Positions 17,481 to 26,624 of a stretch of DNA of 64,000 nt are shown here, one piece after another; within the stretch, counting starts at the first letter, position 1, and each line of letters opens with the position of its first letter. The notes under the pieces were generated by a model, which saw only the letters and a list, made by a program, of their open reading frames with translations, ran no database searches and was not told where the DNA came from. The position numbers were made by a program, and so were the translations under genes. This DNA is from Agrococcus beijingensis (GTDB lineage: Bacteria > Actinomycetota > Actinomycetes > Actinomycetales > Microbacteriaceae), in NCBI RefSeq assembly GCF_030758955.1, contig NZ_CP132360.1, positions 610,587 through 674,586 of the forward strand, written 5' to 3'.

Positions 17481-18005
17481 GTGCCGCGCCCTATCGAACA
17501 GCTCCCGCAGATCCGCTCCGCCATCGGCTTCTACCGCGTGATGTCGTGGGTGACGGGCATCTTCCTGCTCCTGCTCGTGACCGAGATGGTGCTGAAGTAC
17601 TCGCCCACCCACGTCGAGGTCTTCGCTGGCGGCTCCGGCGGCCCGCTGTCGCTGCAGGCCGTCGTGCCCGCGGCCGGCTGCCAGTGGTTCTCGATGTTCG
17701 TGCCCGGCGGCATGGGCTGCGAGATCGCCTCGCTCGGCGACGGCTTCAACATCTCGCTCGCGATCCTGATCGTGCACGGCTGGATCTACGTGGTCTACCT
17801 GGTCGCAGCCTTCCGGCTCTGGAGCCTGCTGCGCTGGCCGTTCCCGCGCCTGCTGGCGATGGCCGCCGGCGGCGTCGTGCCGTTCCTGTCGTTCTTCGTC
17901 GAGCGCCGGATGCACCGCACGGCCGTGGGCGACCTCGCGCGGCTCGAGGCCGAGAAGGCCAGCCGCGCCGAGGCATCCGCAGTTTCCGCCCCCCAGGAGG
18001 CCTGA
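17481..18005 (+). CDS. DUF3817 membrane protein
   Basis: The 174-residue product has three or four membrane helices and the DUF3817 core, with IGFYRVMSWVTGIFLLLLV at the start and ILIVHGWIYVVYLVAAFRLW in the middle. About 45 residues with two cysteines separate these helices and may face outward. The C-terminus is a charged helix (ARLEAEKASRAEA). The family is restricted mainly to Actinobacteria and Firmicutes and has no known biochemical function. The stop codon abuts the guaA start with no gap, so translation of guaA is coupled to it. Confidence 0.85.
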   Translation: MPRPIEQLPQIRSAIGFYRVMSWVTGIFLLLLVTEMVLKYSPTHVEVFAGGSGGPLSLQAVVPAAGCQWFSMFVPGGMGCEIASLGDGFNISLAILIVHGWIYVVYLVAAFRLWSLLRWPFPRLLAMAAGGVVPFLSFFVERRMHRTAVGDLARLEAEKASRAEASAVSAPQEA

Positions 18006-19577
<1,572 letters not shown>

Positions 19578-19588
19578 GGGGCGGTAGC

Positions 19589-19700
19589 GCGCTGGTCGCG
19601 CTCGCCGCTCCTCAGCTCAGACAATGACGATGGCCGGACGCCCCTGTGGGGCATCCGGCCATCGCCATAACTCGCACCCCGCGGCGAGCGCGACCAGCGC
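19589..19700. repeat. Nested inverted repeat downstream of guaA
   Basis: Outer arms 19589-19608 and 19681-19700 are perfect 20-bp complements carrying GCTGGTCGCGCTCGCC. The terminator hairpin 19629-19662 lies inside. The remaining stretch to the next gene holds a further structured repeat (19745-19802) and no credible gene. Confidence 0.75.
19629..19662 (+). terminator. guaA terminator
   Basis: GATGGCCGGA pairs with TCCGGCCATC and, after one mismatch, GCCCC pairs with GGGGC around a 3-nt loop. It begins 51 nt after the guaA stop. Confidence 0.8.
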
Positions 19701-19744
19701 TCGCTGGGTGGGCGTGCAGGGAGGCCGGGCGGGCGCTCGCGGTG

Positions 19745-19802
19745 CCGACAGGCGGCGGGCAGCCGGGTGCCCGGCGGGGATTCGCGCGCCGCCGCCTGTC
19801 GG
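19745..19802. repeat. Inverted repeat upstream of membrane-protein pair
   Basis: Perfect 14-bp arms (19745-19758 with 19789-19802) enclose a smaller GCCGGG/CCCGGC stem. A related but shorter inverted repeat (20595-20604 with 20634-20643) precedes the paralogous second gene, suggesting that the upstream region was duplicated with the gene. Confidence 0.6.
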
Positions 19803-19884
19803 GCGGAGGGCTACCTGTGGACTTGGGCGCGCGCAGGCGCTGGAACGACCGGCTCCATCCGTTGCCGAGCCAGGGAGGTGCGGC

Positions 19885-20586
19885 ATGATCGGTGGCATGG
19901 GATCGGCGGGCTCAGTGCGCGACGCGCGGGTGCTCGCCTGGTGGTTGTTGGGCGGCGCAGCGGTGCTGGCGCCGCTGCTCGCGTTCACGGCCGTCGGATG
20001 GCTGCGCGACGCGCTGCGCTTCGGCTGCTGGTTCGGAGCGATGGGCGATGAGCCGGGCGAGTGGATGTGCGGGGACGGGCTGATGCTGCTCATGCCCGGC
20101 GTCGGCATGCTGGTGCTGTGCGGGGTCGCTCTGCTGATCGCCGGCATCGGCGTGCGCGCCGCGACATCTGCTCGGTGGCTCCTCCCGGTCTCCGGTCTCG
20201 CAGCCGCGCTGCCGGCCGTCGTGACGTGCCTGCTGCTGCTGCCGCTCGCGCAGTCGACCGACGAGAGCATCGCGAGCTCGGGCGGAGTGCTTCCCCCGGA
20301 GTCGAGCGTCGGCCTCTGGACGACCTACGCCGCCGTGCCGATGGTGCTGGCGGCACTGGGTGCGCTCTCGACCGCGGTCGCCTGCGCGCTGCTCCTGCGT
20401 GGGCATTCGACCGCCGTCGTGACCGGCCTCGCCTACGCCGGTCCCGCTCTGCTGCTGGTCTCGAGCGTGCCCTCGCTCGGGGGTACGCTCGCGCTCGCCG
20501 TGGGCGGAGCAGCGATCGCCCTCGCCGTCGGGCGGGTCGCCTCGGCGACCGGGCAGGCAGTCGCGGTCGTGCCAGACGGCAGGTAG
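19885..20586 (+). CDS. Membrane protein of unknown function (paralogue 1)
   Basis: I do not recognise a family. The ATG at 19885 is chosen because GGAGG lies 6 nt upstream. The 233-residue product has about five hydrophobic helices. Between helices one and two lies a short loop LRFGCWFGAMGDEPGEWMCGDG with two cysteines; the following helix contains PGVGMLVLCGVALL. The same order, with LRFGC, a second Cys-Asp and P-x-VG-VL-G-AL, recurs in the next gene, so the two are tandem paralogues. The C-terminal half (VVTGLAYAGPALLLVSS onward) has no paired charged motif. A disulfide outside the membrane between the two loop cysteines is plausible. Confidence 0.7.
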   Translation: MIGGMGSAGSVRDARVLAWWLLGGAAVLAPLLAFTAVGWLRDALRFGCWFGAMGDEPGEWMCGDGLMLLMPGVGMLVLCGVALLIAGIGVRAATSARWLLPVSGLAAALPAVVTCLLLLPLAQSTDESIASSGGVLPPESSVGLWTTYAAVPMVLAALGALSTAVACALLLRGHSTAVVTGLAYAGPALLLVSSVPSLGGTLALAVGGAAIALAVGRVASATGQAVAVVPDGR

Positions 20587-20712
20587 TGGGCGCCCGACAG
20601 GGAGTCGCACACGGCTACCTGCTGCGCGGTGGGCTCCCTGTCGAGATGCGCGCAGGCAGGCGTCGGCTTCGGCGAGCATGCGCGGCTCGTCCGCCGGGGG
20701 CATGATGGGGGC

Positions 20713-21366
20713 ATGACGCTGCACGGGGCACGCCGCCGCGCGGCCCGAGCCGCCGCCCTCTGGACGCTGGTGATCGGGTTCGGCGCCAGCGTGCTCGTGG
20801 GGCTGTCGCCCGCGAGCTGGCTGCAGCAGCGGCTGCGCTTCGGCTGCGAGCTCGCCGGCCGCGACTGGTTCTGCGACGACCAGGCGGTGCTCGTCTGGCC
20901 CGCCGTCGGCATCATCGTGCTGGGCGGGCTCGCGCTCGGCTGGTCGTGGCTGATCGTGCGCGCCACCTGGGAGGCGCCGGAGGAGCGCGCCGGCCAGATC
21001 GCCACGTTCGCCGTGCTCGCCGTCGCGCCCACCCTGATCATCTGCGGGCTGCTGCTCGTCGACGCCGCGCGACACGACGCATCCGGAGTCACGATCGAGG
21101 CGTCGCGCATCGCGATGTGGGTGGAGCGGGCGATGCTGCCGGCGCTGCTGACGGCGGTCTCGGGCGGGCTCGCCTTCGGCGCCCTGCGGATGCGCGCCCT
21201 CGGCCAGGTGCGCAGGGTCGCGGCCGTGCAGCTCGTCTTCGCGCTCGTGCTGCTGTTCGTCGCCGCCGCGATCTCGTCGCTCGGGACGCTGCCGTCGAAC
21301 ATCATCGCCGCCGCCGCGATCGGCGCCGGCTGGTACATCGCGTCGGCCTCGGCGAAGGCGGCCTGA
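20713..21366 (+). CDS. Membrane protein of unknown function (paralogue 2)
   Basis: The 217-residue product repeats the layout of the preceding gene: helix one (ALWTLVIGFGASVLVGLS), then LQQRLRFGCELAGRDWFCDD with two cysteines, then VWPAVGIIVLGGLALGWSW and three more helices. The ATG at 20713 follows a G-rich stretch that could serve as a ribosome site; two other ATG codons just upstream are out of frame. Function unknown. Sequence identity to paralogue 1 is low outside the cysteine loop and the helix after it, so the duplication is old or diverging fast. Confidence 0.7.
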   Translation: MTLHGARRRAARAAALWTLVIGFGASVLVGLSPASWLQQRLRFGCELAGRDWFCDDQAVLVWPAVGIIVLGGLALGWSWLIVRATWEAPEERAGQIATFAVLAVAPTLIICGLLLVDAARHDASGVTIEASRIAMWVERAMLPALLTAVSGGLAFGALRMRALGQVRRVAAVQLVFALVLLFVAAAISSLGTLPSNIIAAAAIGAGWYIASASAKAA

Positions 21367-21382
21367 AGCAGTTCGACGGCGA

Positions 21383-21409
21383 TGTCGATCGAGAGCGTTC
21401 CCGTTCGAC
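21383..21409 (+). promoter_or_regulatory. Candidate ECF42-type promoter
   Basis: TGTCGA (21383-21388) and CGAC (21406-21409) are 17 bp apart, upstream of the YCII-sigma pair. TGTCGA in the -35 region and CGA/TC in the -10 region are the reported ECF42 target motif, so the sigma factor probably controls its own operon. Confidence 0.6.
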
Positions 21410-21458
21410 GTCCTGAGTGAGAGGGTCGAGACCGACCCGCCGAACAAGGAGCCGAACC

Positions 21459-21908
21459 ATGCAGTACATGCTCATCATGCGCGCGACCGACGAGGCCGTC
21501 GAGGCGTACAAGCAGATCCCCTTCGAGCAGGTCATCGAGGCGATGGGGAAGTACAACGAGTCGATGATCGACGCCGGCGTGCTGACCGCCGGCGAGGGCC
21601 TCAGCGACGCCAGCGAGGGCTTCGTCGTCGACTTCAGCGCCGACCCGCCGCTGGTCACCGACGGCCCGTACGGCGAGACGAAGGAGCTCTTCAACGGCTT
21701 CTGGATCCTCGAGGTCTCGTCGAAGGAGGAGGCCGCCGAGTGGGCGAAGCGCTGCCCGCTGGGGCCCGGCTCGAAGCTCGAGGTGCGCCGCGTGCAGGGC
21801 GTCGACGACTTCCCGGCCGACAACGAGTGGATCCAGAAGGAGGAGGGCTGGCGCGAGGAGGAGGCCGCACGCCGAGCCGCGAGCACCCCCGGCGGCAGCG
21901 CGGGCTGA
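21459..21908 (+). CDS. YCII-related (DGPF-domain) protein
   Basis: The 149-residue protein starts at ATG 21459, with AAGGA 8 nt upstream. MQYMLIMRATDEAVEAY opens a ferredoxin-like fold, and VTDGPYGETKELFNGFWILE carries the DGPF-type motif of the YCII family. PLGPGSKLEVRRVQ is the last strand. Proteins of this type are encoded next to ECF42 sigma factors across Actinobacteria. Their chemistry is not established; a small-molecule binding or enzymatic role is assumed. The C-terminus is a charged, Ala-rich tail. The sigma gene follows by 4 bp. Confidence 0.9.
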   Translation: MQYMLIMRATDEAVEAYKQIPFEQVIEAMGKYNESMIDAGVLTAGEGLSDASEGFVVDFSADPPLVTDGPYGETKELFNGFWILEVSSKEEAAEWAKRCPLGPGSKLEVRRVQGVDDFPADNEWIQKEEGWREEEAARRAASTPGGSAG

Positions 21909-21912
21909 CCCG

Positions 21913-23211
21913 ATGACGCCGGGCGACGCGGTGACGGCCGACGAGACGGCGCGCCGAGCGGAGGACTCCGCCCGGCGCGCCGTCGTCGCGGTCTGGCGCA
22001 TCGAATCGGCCCGCATCGTCGCCACCCTCACCCGCTTCACCGGCGACTTCGCGCTCGCGGAGGACCTCGGGCAGGACGCGCTCGCGGATGCGTTGGCCCA
22101 GTGGCCGACGCAGGGCGTGCCCCGGAACGGGGCGGCATGGCTCACCGCGGTCGCCAAGCGCAAGGCGATCGACCACTGGCGGCGGCAGGAGCGCCTCGAC
22201 CAGCGGGTCGCGGCGCTCGGTCGTGACCTGGAGCGCCAGGAGCAGGCGGGGGCGGATGCGGTGCCCTGGGATCCGGACGAGATCGACGACGACGTGCTGC
22301 GGCTCGTCTTCACCGCCTGCCACCCGGTGCTGAGCGCCCAGGCGCGGGTCGCGCTCACGCTGCGGGTCGTCGCCGGGCTCGAGACGACGGAGATCGCCCG
22401 CGCCTTCCTGGTGCCGGTCGCGACGATCCAGCAGCGCATCGTGCGCGCCAAGCAGGCGCTAGCCGAGGCCGAGGTGCCGTTCGAGACGCCGCCGCGGGCG
22501 GAGCGCACCGCGCGCCTCGGCGCCGTGCTGGGCGTGATCTACGCGATCTTCACCGAGGGCCACGCCGCGACCGCGGGCGACGACTGGATGCGGCCCGAGC
22601 TGTCGCTCGAGGCCATCAGGCTCGCGCGCCAGCTGGCCGCGCTGCAGCCCGACGAGTCCGAGGTGCACGGGCTGCTGGCGCTGCTCGAGCTGACCGTGGC
22701 GCGCTTCCCGGCGCGCATCGACGCGCACGGCGAGCCCGTGCTGCTCGCCGACCAGGATCGGCGCCGATGGGATCGGGGCGCCATCCGGCGGGGGAGCGCG
22801 GCGCTCGCCCGTGCCGAGGGGTTCGGCCGCGGCCTCGGCCCCTACGCGCTCCAGGCGGCGATCGCGCAGACGCACGCCGACGCATCCGACTTCGCCGCGA
22901 CCGACTGGCCGCGCATCGTCGCCGCCTACGACGCGCTGCTGCGGATCGCCCCGTCACCGGTGGTGGCGCTGAACCGTGCGGTCGCCGTGTCGATGGCCGA
23001 CGGGCCTGCGGCGGCGCTCGCGATCGTCGACGCGCTGGCGGGCGAGCGGGCGCTCGCGGTCGGCCACCTGCTGCCGTCGGTGCGGGGCGAGGTGCTCGCG
23101 AGGCTCGGCCGCGACGACGAGGCGCGCGAGGCGTTCGCGCTCGCCGCCGCGCGCACGCAGAACGAGCGCGAGCGCGCCGTGCTGCTGGCGAAGGCCGCCG
23201 CCGGCCGCTGA
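21913..23211 (+). CDS. ECF42-group RNA polymerase sigma factor with C-terminal TPR region
   Basis: The 432-residue protein has sigma region 2 at about 25-95 (DFALAEDLGQDALADALAQWP, then WLTAVAKRKAIDHWRRQ) and region 4 at about 130-185 (LTLRVVAGLETTEIARAF then QQRIVRAKQAL). A long extension follows, first the DUF6596 segment (VIYAIFTEGHAA, SEVHGLLALLEL) and then TPR-like helices containing LLRIAPSPVVALNRAVAVS and LGRDDEAREAFALA. This architecture and the YCII neighbour define group ECF42, which has no separate anti-sigma factor; the extension is thought to control activity. Confidence 0.93.
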   Translation: MTPGDAVTADETARRAEDSARRAVVAVWRIESARIVATLTRFTGDFALAEDLGQDALADALAQWPTQGVPRNGAAWLTAVAKRKAIDHWRRQERLDQRVAALGRDLERQEQAGADAVPWDPDEIDDDVLRLVFTACHPVLSAQARVALTLRVVAGLETTEIARAFLVPVATIQQRIVRAKQALAEAEVPFETPPRAERTARLGAVLGVIYAIFTEGHAATAGDDWMRPELSLEAIRLARQLAALQPDESEVHGLLALLELTVARFPARIDAHGEPVLLADQDRRRWDRGAIRRGSAALARAEGFGRGLGPYALQAAIAQTHADASDFAATDWPRIVAAYDALLRIAPSPVVALNRAVAVSMADGPAAALAIVDALAGERALAVGHLLPSVRGEVLARLGRDDEAREAFALAAARTQNERERAVLLAKAAAGR

Positions 23212-23270
23212 GGCGCATCCCGCGTCATCGCATATGGGGGTGATCGGTTGGGCTACTACCCTTGGATGCC

Positions 23271-24575
23271 GTGACGACGACCCGAACCGAGCCCGCGCTG
23301 ACCGAGGAGCGCATCCAGCTGCTGCGCGCCGACTTCCCGATCCTCGCCGAGCAGCCGGCGGGCGTGCCGCTCGTCTACCTCGACTCCGGCGCCACCAGCC
23401 AGCAGCCGCGCCAGGTGCTCGAGGCCGAGTGGGCGTTCCGCACGCAGCGCAACGCCGCCGTGCACCGCGGCGCGCACACGCTCGCGGCGCTCGCGACCGT
23501 CGACTACGAGGAGGCGCGCGAGCGCATCGCCCGCTTCGTCGGCGCGCGCCCGACCCAGATCTCCTGGGCCATGAACGCCACGGATGCGCTCAACACCGTC
23601 GCGCTGTCGCTCGCCGAGGCCAACCGTGCGGCTGCAGACGGGGGCTCCGCGACCGACCCGACCCTCCGCATCCGCGAGGGCGACGAGATCGTCGTCACCG
23701 AGGCCGAGCACCACGCCAACCTGCTGCCCTGGCAGCGGCTCGCCGACGAGACCGGCGCTCGGCTGCGCTGGGTGGAGGTCGACGACGACGGCGTCTGGTC
23801 GGCGGATGCGCTGCTCGCGCTGATCACGGAGCGCACCCGGGTCGTCGCGGTCGCCCACGTGTCGAACGTCACCGGGCAGATCGCGCCGGTCGAGCGCATC
23901 GTCGCCGCCGCCCACGCGGTCGGCGCGCTGGTCGTGCTCGACGCCTGCCAGTCGGTGCCGCACCGCCCGGTCGACCTGGGTGCGCTCGGCGTCGACGCGG
24001 CCGCCTTCTCGAGCCACAAGATGCTCGGCCCCGGCGGCATCGGCGTGCTGTACCTCAGCGAGGCGCTCGGCGCCGCGCTGCCGCCGGCGCGCGTGGGCGG
24101 GTCGATGATCACCACCGTCACCATGACCGAGCGCGAGTACCTGCCGGCGCCCCAGAAGTTCGAGGCCGGCACGCAGCCGGTCGCGTCGATCGTCGGCCTC
24201 GCCGCCGCGGTCGACTACCTCGAGGCGGTCGGCATGGCCGCGATCGAGCGTCATGAGGTCGCCCTCGGCGAGCGGCTCGCCGCCGGCGCCGTCACGATCC
24301 CCGGCGTGCGGCTGGTCGGGCCCCGCCCCGGCAGCGAGCGCGCGGGCCTGGCGAGCGTCGTCGTCGACGGCGTGCACGCGCACGACGTCGGTCAGGTGCT
24401 CGACGCCGCCGGCATCGCGGCCCGGGTCGGCCACCACTGCGCCCAGCCGCTGCACCGTCGCCTCGGCGTCGCCGCGACGACCCGCGCATCCACCTACCTC
24501 TACACGACCGACGACGAGGTCGACCGCTTCCTCGACGCCCTCTCGGGCGTGCGCGCCTACTTCGGAGCCGTCTGA
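23271..24575 (+). CDS. sufS: SufS-type cysteine desulfurase
   Basis: The PLP enzyme removes sulfur from cysteine for Fe-S cluster assembly. From the GTG at 23271 it has 434 residues. The PLP lysine is Lys250 in AFSSHKMLGPGGIG, the histidine of EAEHHANLLPW stacks on the cofactor, and the persulfide cysteine is Cys390 in VGHHCAQP. TACCCT at 23257-23262 lies 8 nt before the GTG and no ribosome site is present, so a leaderless start is favoured over an in-frame TTG at 23262. sufU follows with a 1-bp overlap. The sufB, sufC and sufD genes are not in the window, so this pair is detached from the rest of the pathway. Confidence 0.95.
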   Translation: MTTTRTEPALTEERIQLLRADFPILAEQPAGVPLVYLDSGATSQQPRQVLEAEWAFRTQRNAAVHRGAHTLAALATVDYEEARERIARFVGARPTQISWAMNATDALNTVALSLAEANRAAADGGSATDPTLRIREGDEIVVTEAEHHANLLPWQRLADETGARLRWVEVDDDGVWSADALLALITERTRVVAVAHVSNVTGQIAPVERIVAAAHAVGALVVLDACQSVPHRPVDLGALGVDAAAFSSHKMLGPGGIGVLYLSEALGAALPPARVGGSMITTVTMTEREYLPAPQKFEAGTQPVASIVGLAAAVDYLEAVGMAAIERHEVALGERLAAGAVTIPGVRLVGPRPGSERAGLASVVVDGVHAHDVGQVLDAAGIAARVGHHCAQPLHRRLGVAATTRASTYLYTTDDEVDRFLDALSGVRAYFGAV

Positions 24576-25030
24576 TGGCCGATCCCCTCGCCGGCCTCTA
24601 TCAGGAGCTGATCCTCGAGCACGCGAAGCGCCGCGCGGGCGACGCGGTGCTCGACCCGTTCGACGCCGAGCGCTACCTCAAGAACCCGACCTGCGGCGAC
24701 GAGATCCGGCTGCGGGTGCGCCTCGACGGCACGGGCCCGCAGGCCCGGGTGGATGCGCTCGGCTGGCAGGGGCAGGGATGCTCGATCTCGCAGGCCTCGG
24801 CCTCGGTGCTCGCCGAGGAGGCGCCCGGGCTGACGGTCGCCGAGGCGCACGAGCGGATCGAGGCGCTCCGCGAGCTGCTGCGCTCGCGCGGCGCTGCGGA
24901 GCCCGACGAGGAGCTGCTGGGCGATGCGGTCGCGTTCGCCGGCGTCGCGAAGTTCCCGATGCGGGTGAAGTGCGCGATGCTCGCGTGGGTGGCGCTGGAA
25001 GAGGCGCTGCGGGAGATCGAGCTGCGCTGA
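24575..25030 (+). CDS. sufU: SufU-type Fe-S assembly sulfurtransferase
   Basis: The 151-residue protein accepts sulfur from SufS. The zinc/persulfide ligands Cys40 and Asp42 (NPTCGDE), Cys69 (QGCSIS) and Cys133 (RVKCAML) are all present, as in Bacillus SufU. The insertion between the second and third cysteines that separates SufU from IscU is also seen. Its ATG overlaps the sufS stop in TGATG, so the two are translated as a unit. Confidence 0.95.
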   Translation: MADPLAGLYQELILEHAKRRAGDAVLDPFDAERYLKNPTCGDEIRLRVRLDGTGPQARVDALGWQGQGCSISQASASVLAEEAPGLTVAEAHERIEALRELLRSRGAAEPDEELLGDAVAFAGVAKFPMRVKCAMLAWVALEEALREIELR

Positions 25031-25115
25031 CCCCTGAGGGGGCATGGCACTGAGCGGGCATGCACCTGTGCGGGCATGGCACCTGTGCGGGCATGGCACC
25101 TGTGATGGGATGGGA
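25031..25115. repeat. Degenerate 16-17 bp tandem repeat before the symporter gene
   Basis: Four or five units around CACCTGTGCGGGCATGG occur between sufU and the next gene, the two central ones identical. Each carries GGGCATGG. They occupy nearly all of the 105-bp gap, so they must include the leader of the downstream gene if it has its own promoter. Confidence 0.65.
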
Positions 25116-25135
25116 GTTCCCTCAGGAGGTCAGAT

Positions 25136-26122
25136 ATGTCCAGCACCACTTCGGTCGGCGAGCGCGTGGGTCGCCTCGCCGGCACCTGGTTCCCCGCGAT
25201 CGTCATCGTCGCCGGCGCCCTCGCGATCGCGTTCCCCCCGATCGGCCTGCCGATCCTGCCGTGGGTGAACACGCTGCTGGGCGTCATCATGCTCGGCATG
25301 GGCCTGACCCTGCAGCCGGTCGACTTCAAGGTCATCGCCAAGAAGCCCAAGGCCTTCGCCATCGGCGTCGTCGCGCAGTACGTGATCATGCCGCTCACCG
25401 CGATCGGTCTCGCGCTGGCCTTCCAGCTGCCGCCCGAGCTGCTCGTCGGTGTGGTGCTGGTCGGCTCCGCGCCCGGCGGCACGTCGTCGAACGTCATGGT
25501 CTACCTCGCGAAGGGCGACACCGCGCTCTCGGTGGCGATGACCACCGCCTCGACGATGCTCGCGCCGGTGCTGACCCCGCTGCTGGTGCTGTGGCTCGCG
25601 GGCTCCTACCTGCCGGTCGACGCCTGGCAGCTGTTCCAGTCGATCATCTTCATCGTGCTGCTCCCGGTGATCGCGGGCGTCGTGCTGCGCCTGCTGCTGC
25701 CGAAGGTCGTCAAGGCGGTGCTGCCCTGGCTGCCGCTCGTCTCGGTCGTCGGCATCACGCTCATCGTCGTCGCCGTCGTCGCCGGCTCCGCCGCGACGAT
25801 CCTCACCGTGGGTCTGCTGGTCGCGGTCGTCGTCATCCTGCACAACACGATCGGCTACGGACTGGGCTTCGTGGCCGCGAAGGCCGTCGGGCTCGACACC
25901 TCAGCGCAGCGCGCGGTCGCGATCGAGGTGGGCATGCAGAACTCCGGCCTCGCCGCCGGTCTCGCCCGCACGCACTTCTCGCCCGAGGCGGCGCTGCCGG
26001 GCGCGATCTTCTCCGTCTGGCACAACATCTCGGGCTCGCTGCTCGCTTCGTACTGGTCGCGCCGCCCGCCGAAGGACACCGCTGCCGCCCAGCCGCTCGA
26101 GGAGCAGCCGGTCGCCAGCTGA
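25136..26122 (+). CDS. Bile acid:sodium symporter family (BASS) transporter
   Basis: The 328-residue protein has about ten membrane helices. Typical BASS segments are NTLLGVIMLGMGLTLQPVDF, VLVGSAPGGTSSNVMVYLAKGD with the conserved APGGTSSN crossing loop, and RAVAIEVGMQNSGLAAGLA with the second crossover EVGMQNSG. Both sodium-site crossover motifs are intact. Such proteins carry organic anions such as pantoate, pyruvate or bile acids; the substrate here is not known. CAGGAGG precedes the ATG. The stop is followed by a strong hairpin. Confidence 0.92.
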   Translation: MSSTTSVGERVGRLAGTWFPAIVIVAGALAIAFPPIGLPILPWVNTLLGVIMLGMGLTLQPVDFKVIAKKPKAFAIGVVAQYVIMPLTAIGLALAFQLPPELLVGVVLVGSAPGGTSSNVMVYLAKGDTALSVAMTTASTMLAPVLTPLLVLWLAGSYLPVDAWQLFQSIIFIVLLPVIAGVVLRLLLPKVVKAVLPWLPLVSVVGITLIVVAVVAGSAATILTVGLLVAVVVILHNTIGYGLGFVAAKAVGLDTSAQRAVAIEVGMQNSGLAAGLARTHFSPEAALPGAIFSVWHNISGSLLASYWSRRPPKDTAAAQPLEEQPVAS

Positions 26123-26141
26123 CGCCACCGCCTCGTCGCCG

Positions 26142-26187
26142 CGCCCCGCCGCCGATCCTGGGTCTCACCCGGATGGGCGGCGGGGCG
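26142..26187 (+). terminator. Terminator after the symporter gene
   Basis: A 12-bp stem CGCCCCGCCGCC/GGCGGCGGGGCG (26142-26153 with 26176-26187) continues inward through a second stem with ATCC/GGAT and GGG/CCC pairs. Confidence 0.8.
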
Positions 26188-26220
26188 TAGCCTTGCCCGC
26201 GACGGGCAGAGGAGGCGGCG

Positions 26221-26619
26221 ATGGGGCTGCGCTGGTATTCGAACGTGATCGAGACGACGGATGTGTCGAGGCTGGCCCGCTGGTGGGCCGAGGCGCTCGA
26301 CTGGGAGGTCATCTTCGACACCCCCGACGAGGCCGTCGCGGTGCCGAAGTGGGCACGTGAGCTGTCGTCGAAGCTCGAGTTCCACCAGGTGCCGCCGGGC
26401 CTCGTGTTCGTGCGGGTCGACCACGAGAAGCAGACCAAGAACCGCATCCACATGGACTTCGCGCCGCACACCACCGACGACCGCGACGCGGAGATCGCTC
26501 GGCTCGAGGCGCTGGGCGCGAAGCGCGTCGACATCGGCCAAGGGCCGGACGTCTCGTGGACGGTGCTCGCCGACATCGACGGCAACGAGTTCTGCGTGCT
26601 CTCCAGCCGCGACCAGTAG
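26221..26619 (+). CDS. VOC-superfamily (glyoxalase-like) protein
   Basis: The 132-residue protein has the paired beta-alpha-beta-beta-beta layout of the vicinal-oxygen-chelate fold. SNVIETTDVSRLARWWAEAL is the first module, FVRVDHEKQTKNRIHMDF links to the second, and WTVLADIDGNEFCVLSS is the C-terminal strand pair with the usual D-G-NEF-V motif. The metal ligands are only partly identifiable (His in IHMDF, Glu in NEF). The substrate is unknown. AGAGGAGGC precedes the ATG. The next gene starts 5 bp after the stop. Confidence 0.85.
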   Translation: MGLRWYSNVIETTDVSRLARWWAEALDWEVIFDTPDEAVAVPKWARELSSKLEFHQVPPGLVFVRVDHEKQTKNRIHMDFAPHTTDDRDAEIARLEALGAKRVDIGQGPDVSWTVLADIDGNEFCVLSSRDQ

Positions 26620-26624
26620 CCGCC

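Noticed and set aside
19624..19884. N-terminal extension of the first paralogous membrane protein
   Set aside because: The extension would read through the guaA terminator and inverted repeats. The ATG at 19885 has a proper ribosome site.
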